NCBI GenBank assembly: GCA_018222765.1
Contig: JAAEZT010000003.1
Span: 124,001-188,000, forward strand
Origin: a bacterium
GTDB taxonomy: Bacteria; Verrucomicrobiota; Verrucomicrobiia; Verrucomicrobiales; Akkermansiaceae
DNA length: 64,000 nucleotides
Direction: 5' to 3'
Shown: positions 26,785 through 33,670 of the stretch, in pieces
Layout: each line of letters begins with the position of its first letter
Numbering within the stretch: the stretch's first letter is position 1
The notes under the pieces: model-generated
The model's database searches: none
Told to the model about the DNA's origin: nothing
Seen by the model: the letters and a program-made list of their open reading frames with translations, nothing else
Position numbers and translations under genes: made by a program

Positions 26785-27414
26785 TCAGTCCAATTGAATG
26801 ATTCCTTGTTTCACGGCGGCAGTCGCGGCTTGGGTCCGATCATTAACTCCGAGTTTGGTGAAGACGCGTTCGATATGATGCTTCACGGTGGACGTTGAAA
26901 TTCCAAGGTTCGCTACGATTTCCTTATTACTATAGCCAGAGACAATCTGAGCGAGGATTTGGGTCTCGCGCGGTGAGAGAGCCTCCTGTGCGCGTCGTTC
27001 GTCGAGCTTCTTTTCGAGACCTTCGGAATAGTAAGAAACTCCACTTGCTACTGCTCGCACCGCCGTGATGATCTCGTCAATCTCCCCACCCTTCGACACG
27101 CAACCCAGAGCGCCGGCTTCGGTCGCGCGCCACAGGCTCTCCGAGGTCTCATAAATCGACAACAAAACAATATGTGCCTCCGGGAATTCGGCGAGAATTT
27201 CGCCAATCGCTTCAGCACCGTTGAGCCCGGGCATTTGGTAGTCCATCGTCACGACGTCCGGCTGCAACTCGCGGTAAAGCGCGATGGCGCTGGCCCCGTT
27301 TTCAGCCTCGCCGACGAGTTCGAGGTCGTCTTGCTGTGCGAGAGCTTCAGCGAGAGCGAGACGGACCATGGCATGGTCATCGACAATGAGAACTCTGGTC
27401 TTGGGAATCATCAA
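26785..27414 (-). CDS. NarL/FixJ-type response regulator
   Basis: 209 residues: a receiver domain (about 5-125) with the acidic pair in VLIVDDHAMVR, phospho-acceptor Asp58 in VVTMDYQMPG and the conserved Lys in CVSKGGEID, then a LuxR-type helix-turn-helix (about 145-205, LSPRETQILAQIVSGYSNKE, STVKHHIERVFTKLGV). It is the cognate partner of the histidine kinase upstream: its start overlaps the kinase stop by 4 bases (27411-27414). Targets are not shown by the sequence. The neighbouring paralogous secreted-protein genes, with a shared palindrome upstream of each, are candidates. Confidence 0.93.
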   Translation of the reverse strand: MMIPKTRVLIVDDHAMVRLALAEALAQQDDLELVGEAENGASAIALYRELQPDVVTMDYQMPGLNGAEAIGEILAEFPEAHIVLLSIYETSESLWRATEAGALGCVSKGGEIDEIITAVRAVASGVSYYSEGLEKKLDERRAQEALSPRETQILAQIVSGYSNKEIVANLGISTSTVKHHIERVFTKLGVNDRTQAATAAVKQGIIQLD

Positions 27415-29459
27415 TTTTTGGTTGATTGGTTTGCTGGCGATGCTGAGGGAAGTCGGAGTTGAACTTTGGTGCCGAGAGAGGGTGAACTTTCGATTCCCAG
27501 TTCGGCAAAGATCTTGTTGGCACGCTCGCGCATACCCGTGATTCCAAAATGCCCGGCGGGTGGCCGCTGTTTGGGATCGAAACCAGAGCCATCATCGATG
27601 ATCTCGAGCCTGATTTCATCGGTTTCATAATGTAAACTAACTTCAATCCAGGTTGGCTTCGCGTGACGTCTGGCATTGATCACCGCCTCACGCGCAATCC
27701 TCACGAGATGATTTGTGGTGGTCGCGGGGAGTTTGCGTGGTGTCCCTTCAACGATGAATCGGAACTCGGCTCCTTCGGCCACAGCCGGGAGAATCTCTTG
27801 TATCGCTTCCGGGAGACTCTTCTTCAAAAGAGAGGGACTTCGAAGATCGCTGATCGAGGCGCGAGTTTCGGCTCGGCAATGCTTCAACATATTCCGTGCG
27901 AGTATCAGGCGGTTCTGTGCCTTTTCGCGATCGTCAAGTGAGGTGGTTAGATTCCCCAGTTGCATCGACAGGCCTGTAAGCTCTTGTTCCAGAGTATCGT
28001 GCAGCTCCCTCGCAATACGTTGCCGCTCGTCCTTCACAAGGCCTTGTTTAACCTGATTGCGAATTGTTGTTGCCTGGGCGGCGACCCGTTTGCGCAGCAA
28101 CCAGTTCCATGCGAAAATGGCGATTAAAATAGCCCCAAGGATCGCCAAGGCAGCTTGCACTCGTTCGGGCGTCCACCACGGAGTGGAGCGCAACACTTCG
28201 ATACTGGCATTACCGGACAGGTCGAGACGGAAACCATCGGCCCACTTTGTCCGCGGCATCGGTCGGGTCGTCGTCACAGTGTAAATTCCAGTCAGGCGTA
28301 TCTGGTCGCCCGCTTGCAAATTGCGTTCTTGTAAGGTTGAGCGGGGCGACCTTGCCAGGAAGTAACTCGAGCCAGCCCGGCATTGCAGGACGACTTCCTC
28401 AAGGCCCTCTCGATAGGCTAGAAATTCGCACTCGGTCACAACCCGCTCGGCGTGAAGATCAAACCGGGGGCCACCGGCTGGGTCGAATGAAGAGGGCGGT
28501 GGTCGCTCGCCTTTTCCTAACAAAAGAACACGCGCTGCCCGCATGGTCGGGCGGAACGGAGCCACCACGGCGAAACCCTGCACCTCGACTTCGCTGCCCG
28601 GCGGATAGGTGGTCCCCATTGCTGATTGGACGAAGGTGCTCCCGGTTTCATCGCGGAGAAAAAACCCCTCTTGGCCAAGCTGGGTGATCACTCCGCGGAC
28701 TCTCACCTTGTCTTTCCGCTCGTGGTCACTCTGTAGCAGACGAGTGATCGTGCGCGATGATATCTTGCCCGGTTCCGGATTTCCTTCAATCGGGATCAAC
28801 TGCTCGAACGAAGGCACGAAGAAGTAGCGGTCGGTCAATTGCCTTTCCCTACTAGTGATGCTGCCGACGATGCCACGTAAGAGAACTCGTTTTTGCATCA
28901 AGGTCTCCGCCTGGACCGCCGCATCGACGACTTTTGGTAACTCGGCCAGGAAGGTCAGGCCATCGATCTCGACCACCAGGGTAAAGCCTAGTCCACCGGG
29001 TATCACTCCGACGACCAGAGCTTCCACCTCGATCCAATCGGAGTCGATGCTGTTAGCAAATAATTCCTTGGCCGTGACACGCCGCGGTTCGGGAAGTTTC
29101 CCTTGATGTAAGATTTCCAACTTGGCTTCGACAATATCGGGAAAGTAGGAAGCTCCTCTAGTGACACCGCGCACGCGAAGTCTCGTGCCAGGTCGAATTT
29201 TGTCCCGTTCGGGAAATGGTAGGGAGGCGGCGATATGGCAACCGGCCGTCCCGTCGTGCAGGATGAGCCCTTCTGCCTTGTCGAGATTGTCGCTGCGTTT
29301 TTGGAAGAAGATGACCGTGCCCTCGATCAGCACCGGGTATCGCTGGGACTCTGCGGCCTCGTGCGGCACCTCGCGCACCTCGGCGAGCGTTGTTAACGGA
29401 GGTCCCTGCGCCGCTGCCCAAAGCGGAAACAGGAAAAGGATGAGGACACGTAATGGCAT
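27411..29459 (-). CDS. NarX/DesK-type sensor histidine kinase with OB-like sensor region
   Basis: About 682 residues from the ATG at 29459, which has GGAAAG just upstream; another ATG at 29471 would add four residues. A signal sequence (LRVLILFLFPLWAAAQG) is followed by some 410 residues outside the membrane, with repeats of the form RLRVRGVTRGASYFPDI and KVRVRGVITQLGQEGFFLRD that resemble OB-fold domains. One membrane segment lies at about 435-457. Then comes a HisKA_3 dimerisation domain with His487 in DERQRIARELHDTLEQE, and a HATPase domain with REAVINARRHAK (N box), IIDDGSGFDP and GHFGITGMRERA. It phosphorylates the regulator encoded next to it. The ligand is unknown. Confidence 0.92.
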   Translation of the reverse strand: MPLRVLILFLFPLWAAAQGPPLTTLAEVREVPHEAAESQRYPVLIEGTVIFFQKRSDNLDKAEGLILHDGTAGCHIAASLPFPERDKIRPGTRLRVRGVTRGASYFPDIVEAKLEILHQGKLPEPRRVTAKELFANSIDSDWIEVEALVVGVIPGGLGFTLVVEIDGLTFLAELPKVVDAAVQAETLMQKRVLLRGIVGSITSRERQLTDRYFFVPSFEQLIPIEGNPEPGKISSRTITRLLQSDHERKDKVRVRGVITQLGQEGFFLRDETGSTFVQSAMGTTYPPGSEVEVQGFAVVAPFRPTMRAARVLLLGKGERPPPSSFDPAGGPRFDLHAERVVTECEFLAYREGLEEVVLQCRAGSSYFLARSPRSTLQERNLQAGDQIRLTGIYTVTTTRPMPRTKWADGFRLDLSGNASIEVLRSTPWWTPERVQAALAILGAILIAIFAWNWLLRKRVAAQATTIRNQVKQGLVKDERQRIARELHDTLEQELTGLSMQLGNLTTSLDDREKAQNRLILARNMLKHCRAETRASISDLRSPSLLKKSLPEAIQEILPAVAEGAEFRFIVEGTPRKLPATTTNHLVRIAREAVINARRHAKPTWIEVSLHYETDEIRLEIIDDGSGFDPKQRPPAGHFGITGMRERANKIFAELGIESSPSLGTKVQLRLPSASPANQSTKN

Positions 29460-29552
29460 GTGTCTTTCCATACCATTACAGGGTGCTGCCAGAAAGGGGC
29501 ATCTCGCCAGGTCGCGTCATCGTCAGGCGCTACCTAGCGAGTATCATCAACC

Positions 29553-30308
29553 CTATTTCCGCTGGCGTCTCGTCAGTGCGAGCGCACCCAAGCAAAGCAA
29601 GATCCCTGAGGAAGGCTCTGGAATTGAAGCAACCGTTCCGTTGAGCGCCAAGCCATCAATATTGTGGAGTGAGTTCAAGGCTCCACTGTTGACGTTGATG
29701 GTGAAGGTTTTGCTTTCACCCGCTCCGATCACCACAGGCGCATTCAAGGCCACGGTAATAAGAGGATTACCAGAATTCAGAGTACCCCCTGCGCCCTGTG
29801 CAGCTCCCGCCTCCTGAATCTGCCAAATACTGGCCCCTCCACTGGTAAAATCAATCGTTAGGCTGTCCACCGTAACACTGGTGACCGCATCTGCTCCAAT
29901 CGTAAACGCGATCGGGGCATTTCCATTTGAGGAAAGATCGGCTCCCGTACCTTGGGCCGATCCTTGTCCCCATGAAGTGTAATCAGAAACTGTCGGTCTG
30001 GGACTAGGGACTGCCGAGCCGTCGAAATAGTTGGCCCGGTGAAGGAAGATCACTTGGTCGCCTGAGTTTCCGCCGAAGCCAAAGCCATCGTGAACATCGT
30101 TGGGGACCGCACCCGGGCCGACATCGGTAAAGGAGCTGTTAAATGACAGTCCGGAGATCGTCGCTCCGGCGGGCACGCCACTGGAGGCGAGACGCGCGGT
30201 AGAGTTCGCTCCGGCGTTGAATGTCCATTCCGCAATAACTGCAGCGTTGAGTAACGCAGTGCTCGACACAGCGAAAATTATGAAGGAAAGAGGGTGTGCT
30301 TTGTTCAT
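29553..30308 (-). CDS. PEP-CTERM secreted protein, paralogue of the next gene
   Basis: 251 residues from the ATG at 30308, which places a signal peptide (LSFIIFAVSSTALLNAAV) at the N-terminus; Met codons further upstream are possible. One copy of a roughly 200-residue domain begins IAEWTFNAGANSTARLA and contains GPGAVPNDVHDGFGFGGN and NSGALNSLHNIDGLALNG. The C-terminus is a PEP-CTERM sorting signal: IPEPSSG, a hydrophobic stretch, then RRQRK. Such proteins are cleaved by an exosortase, which is not encoded in this window. The same domain occurs twice in the protein encoded at 30437-32017, where the PEP-CTERM tail is replaced by a different C-terminal module. Function unknown. Confidence 0.85.
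   Translation of the reverse strand: MNKAHPLSFIIFAVSSTALLNAAVIAEWTFNAGANSTARLASSGVPAGATISGLSFNSSFTDVGPGAVPNDVHDGFGFGGNSGDQVIFLHRANYFDGSAVPSPRPTVSDYTSWGQGSAQGTGADLSSNGNAPIAFTIGADAVTSVTVDSLTIDFTSGGASIWQIQEAGAAQGAGGTLNSGNPLITVALNAPVVIGAGESKTFTINVNSGALNSLHNIDGLALNGTVASIPEPSSGILLCLGALALTRRQRK
29674..29825. repeat. 152-bp near-identical repeat, copy 1
   Basis: Inside the PEP-CTERM gene. By eye it matches 30757-30908 at about 146 of 152 positions in direct orientation, far closer than the rest of the paralogous domains. It encodes the segment around VALNAPVVIGAGESKTFTIN. This suggests recent duplication or gene conversion between the two genes. Confidence 0.85.
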
Positions 30309-30392
30309 TTGATTGAGGGTTGTGGGGTTGGAATTAGACATGAAGTTCAAACCCATTCCCTTCGAATTCTCGTAAATTTGATGACTCTTGTC

Positions 30393-30416
30393 GACTCGGC
30401 CATTTGGCCGGGTGAC
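30393..30416. promoter_or_regulatory. Conserved palindrome upstream of the PEP-CTERM gene
   Basis: GACTCGGCCATTTGGCCGGG holds the inverted repeat CGGCCATTTGGCCG (30397-30410), and GTGAC follows. It lies about 85-110 bases upstream of the start at 30308. Read on the minus strand it is GTCACCCGGCCAAATGGCCG followed by AGTC, nearly the same as the element at 32086-32110. Probably an operator or part of a shared promoter. Confidence 0.5.
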
Positions 30417-30436
30417 TTTGTCTGAGATGATCGTCA

Positions 30437-32017
30437 TTACTCCTCGGTCTCGATACGGAAGAACATCTTAGGCGCATCCATCTGGACAGGAGGCAAGGGA
30501 AGTGTCAGGGTGATCTGGGTTGGGTCTTCGGGGTTTTCGTCCCGGGCGGCGGTAATGCCGTCATCCAGATCCCCCTCCCAGCCGGTCATGTCGAGCGAGT
30601 ATTTGGCGACATAAGAGGTGGCCAGAGTTTTCCGCCAAGTCAGGGTCACGGTATTAGCGTCAAGGGTATAATCAATCTCAGTGATCGCGAGTTCGATGGG
30701 GTTCGAAGGAGCTCTGAAGCCGTTGAGCGTTAAGCCGTCGATATTATGAAGTGAATTCAAGGCTCCGCTGTTGACGTTGATGGTGAAGGTTTTGCTTTCA
30801 CCCGCTCCGATCAACACGGGAGTATTCAAGGCCACGGTAATAAGAGGGTTACCAGAATTCAGAGTACCCCCTGCGCCCTGTGCAGCTCCCGCCTCCTGAA
30901 TCTGCCAGATGCAGGCGCCTCCGCTGGTGAAATCAACCGTCAAGCTGTCTACCGTAATGATGCTGAGTTCGTCCGCCTCAACCGTAAACGAGATGGCCGC
31001 ATTGCCATTTGAGGCAAGATCGGCTCCCGTCCCTTGGGCCGATCCTTGTCCCCATGAGGTGTAATCATCCAAGGTCGGGCGCGGATTTGGGACATCCGAA
31101 CCGTCGAAGTAGGTGGCCCGATGGAGAAAGATCACGCGATCACCTGAGTTCCCGCCGAAGCCGAAGCCATCGTGAACATCGTTGGGCACGGCCCCGGGAC
31201 CGAAATCAGTGAATGAAGCGTTGAACGACAATCCGGAAATGGTGGCGCCCTCGACGACACCACTGGGCGCAAGAAGCTCAACGGAGGTGGCACCCGAATT
31301 AAAAGTCCACTCGGCCAGAGGAGGACGCTCCTCCCGCTCCACGCTCCCATTAAGTAAAATGCCATCGATGTTGTGCAATGAATTCAGCGCGCCACTGTTG
31401 ATGTTGATGGTGAAAGTCTTGGTTTCACCCGGCCCAACAACCACCGGAGCATCCAAGGGAACATCGAGGACTGGGTTGGCACCATTTAAGGTGACTGTGG
31501 CACCGCTCGTGCTTCCGGCTTCCTGAAACCCGAAAATGATTCCGCCACCGCTGGTGAAATCTACGGTGATGCTTTCGATCGTAACGGTCGAGATGGCATC
31601 ACCCGTTACCGTGAACGCGATCGGAGCATTGCCGTTTGTGCCCACATCGGCACTAGTGCCTTGGGAGGATCCGAGCCCCCATGAGGTGTAATCATCCAAG
31701 GTTGGCCGGGGCGCGGGAACTTCAGAGGCATCGAAATATTCCGCCCGGTGAAGGAAGATTACCTGATCACCCCGATTCCCTCCAAAGCCAAAGCCATCGT
31801 GGACATCGTTGGGAACTGCTCCTGGACCGAAATCAGTAAAGGACTGGTTCAACAACAGCCCGGAAACCAAGGCTCCGGCGGCAACGCTGCCCGATGCGAG
31901 CCGGTCAACCGAAGTCGGGCCAGTATTAAAGGTCCACTCAGCAAGGACCTCGGCATTTATCGAGGAGATCGGCAAAATGGTCAAAAGACCCGCCATCAGA
32001 AATTTTTTCGGTTTCAT
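30437..32017 (-). CDS. Secreted protein with two tandem domains and the shared C-terminal module
   Basis: 526 residues from the ATG at 32017 (MKPKKFLMAGLLTILPISS is the signal peptide); a TTG 12 bases upstream is an alternative. Two copies of the domain found in the PEP-CTERM neighbour follow one another (about 22-225 and 230-432), each starting AEWTFN and containing GPGAVPNDVHDGFGFGGN and NSGALNSLHNIDG. The last 85 residues, from LAITEIDYTLDANTVTLTW to MFFRIETEE, form the module shared with the proteins at 4959 and 16508. The gene stops 128 bases before the start of the PEP-CTERM gene on the same strand. Function unknown. The repeat of an entire domain and the exchange of C-terminal tails suggest modular evolution of surface proteins. 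Confidence 0.85.
   Translation of the reverse strand: MKPKKFLMAGLLTILPISSINAEVLAEWTFNTGPTSVDRLASGSVAAGALVSGLLLNQSFTDFGPGAVPNDVHDGFGFGGNRGDQVIFLHRAEYFDASEVPAPRPTLDDYTSWGLGSSQGTSADVGTNGNAPIAFTVTGDAISTVTIESITVDFTSGGGIIFGFQEAGSTSGATVTLNGANPVLDVPLDAPVVVGPGETKTFTININSGALNSLHNIDGILLNGSVEREERPPLAEWTFNSGATSVELLAPSGVVEGATISGLSFNASFTDFGPGAVPNDVHDGFGFGGNSGDRVIFLHRATYFDGSDVPNPRPTLDDYTSWGQGSAQGTGADLASNGNAAISFTVEADELSIITVDSLTVDFTSGGACIWQIQEAGAAQGAGGTLNSGNPLITVALNTPVLIGAGESKTFTINVNSGALNSLHNIDGLTLNGFRAPSNPIELAITEIDYTLDANTVTLTWRKTLATSYVAKYSLDMTGWEGDLDDGITAARDENPEDPTQITLTLPLPPVQMDAPKMFFRIETEE
30757..30908. repeat. 152-bp near-identical repeat, copy 2
   Basis: The partner of 29674-29825, in the second domain copy of the gene at 30437-32017. 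By eye only about six positions differ. The first domain copy of the same gene (around 31365-31540) is clearly more diverged, so the close pair joins two different genes rather than the tandem copies. Confidence 0.85.
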
Positions 32018-32085
32018 CGTTTTAATCAAGAAGGTGTCCCTTGGGTTTCCAATGGATGGTCATCTTGAGTCGGGCGCGCCACCCT

Positions 32086-32110
32086 GTCACCTCGGCCAAT
32101 TGGCCGACTC
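32086..32110. promoter_or_regulatory. Conserved palindrome upstream of the two-domain gene
   Basis: GTCACC followed by TCGGCCAATTGGCCGA, a perfect 16-bp palindrome at 32092-32107, then CTC. It lies about 70-95 bases upstream of the start at 32017. It matches the element at 30393-30416 almost base for base, apart from one central position and one spacer base. The rest of the 281-base intergenic region (32018-32298) shows no further gene. Confidence 0.5.
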
Positions 32111-32298
32111 CGGCTTTAAAAACTCCACTGCAAAATCTTGGCAAAAAGAGAACCAAGGCGAACCGCTCTCGTCTTCACCGAATGACCTCGGCCCGACAGG
32201 AAAACGTGTCGCATCTTATCTCGAATTCACGAAGGTCCGTCCTCAAACCGCAATTTGAAATTATTCTGGGAAACCTCTAGGAACGGGTGCCAGTCGAA

Positions 32299-33504
32299 CT
32301 AACGATTCACTTCGAAGAACAAAATCGAAGCAGTCGTTCCTTTGCTTTTGGCATTCTTCTCCTTCGAGAGTCGCAATTTCAATTCATGCTTTCCCGGTTT
32401 CAAATCGGTGGCGAAGATCACGCTTCGTGGATAATTCAAACCGCCACTGAAACGATGGAAGAGGTCATGCTTCGTGGACTCGCCGCCATCAATGCTGGCC
32501 TCAACAATGCCGGCATCCGGTCCCGCGAGAATGAAAGCGCCAACGGTGCGGCCTTCGAAATCGAGTTTTAATTCGGCACCCGGCTTGTCACCACGAAGGA
32601 GTTGATAAGCTTCATACTGGCCTCTGATCCCGCCGAGCGGAAGAAGTTCACGCCCCACTCTTCCAAGTCGCCAGCCCTTACTAGAGAGCTTGGCCTGCTT
32701 GAGTGCGACAAAGCCACCTTGATCATAACTTCCGGCGTCCAGCGCCGCTTGTAATTTGCGCGGCTTGTCATCTTGCTTCGCCAGTCCGCCTTCGATCGCA
32801 GCGATGATCATATTCGAAGCGACCCGATAACCAAACTTCCCCGGATGGGTTCCGCCATAGTCTTTCCAGGTATAGCGTTTTGCATTCGCGGCATCGGCCA
32901 CCTCTGCAGCGACATTCACCGAGATCACCCCGTGGTGTTTGGCGACTTTCTCATGCGCGGCGATTGACGTCGGCACCTCGCCTTTTTGAAGTTTCGCCAA
33001 CATCCCCGGATTGACATATTGCACCATCACGACATCGCACTTCGGATGATTGGCGTGAACTTGCCGGATGATCCCTTCCATCCCACGAAGGCATTCGCGC
33101 GCGGGATGAGACGCATCCTGATCATCATTGACCGCGAACTCGACGATGAGAAGATCGACGTCCTCCTTGCCGAAGATGTGGGATTCGACGCGAAAGGCTC
33201 CGCTTGTCGAACAGGTCGAGCCGAGCCCGACATTGGTCAGGGTGAATTTCACTTTGGGGTATTTCTCCTTCAACCACGCTGGCACCATCTTGGTATGCCC
33301 GCCGGTATTCTGGGTAATCGATCCACCGAGAAAGGCCACGTGACACTCTTTATCAACTTCGAGCCGCTGTTTCAAATTGGGCAGTCCCGCCCTAATATGA
33401 AGATTCGGATTGTCTGGGGCGATGGCTGCGCTTGGGTCGGCCGCCAGAGCCATCTGCATAACCATGAGGAAAGCGAGCATTGAAGAAGCGAGTGCAGGTT
33501 TCAT
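32299..33504 (-). CDS. Exported SGNH/GDSL-type hydrolase
   Basis: 401 residues from the ATG at 33504, which starts a signal peptide (MKPALASSMLAFLMVMQMAL). The SGNH blocks are visible: Ser62 in VAFLGGSITQNTGG, a Gly in NVGLGSTCS, Asn126 in IVEFAVNDDQD and His220 in WKDYGGTHPGKFG. The spacing before His is not the usual DxxH; Asp215 is the nearest acidic residue. About 120 further residues form a beta-rich C-terminal part ending ASILFFEVNR. Enzymes of this kind remove acyl groups from sugars or lipids outside the cell. It is divergent from the HtrA-like gene at 33671, with 166 bases between them. Substrate unknown. Confidence 0.87.
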   Translation of the reverse strand: MKPALASSMLAFLMVMQMALAADPSAAIAPDNPNLHIRAGLPNLKQRLEVDKECHVAFLGGSITQNTGGHTKMVPAWLKEKYPKVKFTLTNVGLGSTCSTSGAFRVESHIFGKEDVDLLIVEFAVNDDQDASHPARECLRGMEGIIRQVHANHPKCDVVMVQYVNPGMLAKLQKGEVPTSIAAHEKVAKHHGVISVNVAAEVADAANAKRYTWKDYGGTHPGKFGYRVASNMIIAAIEGGLAKQDDKPRKLQAALDAGSYDQGGFVALKQAKLSSKGWRLGRVGRELLPLGGIRGQYEAYQLLRGDKPGAELKLDFEGRTVGAFILAGPDAGIVEASIDGGESTKHDLFHRFSGGLNYPRSVIFATDLKPGKHELKLRLSKEKNAKSKGTTASILFFEVNR

Positions 33505-33670
33505 GAGAACCGAGATTTCGCCAATTCGAGAGCCGATGCAAGCCCACTCGCCACAGCTTCCTAGCAATATTCGTTTCCTATGACAGAATCTCCGTTGTGA
33601 GGAAAGTATGCTAAGATCCTCACACAAATTCCCTCGGGAAACCGCTCTACGAGGGAGAACGACATTTCGT

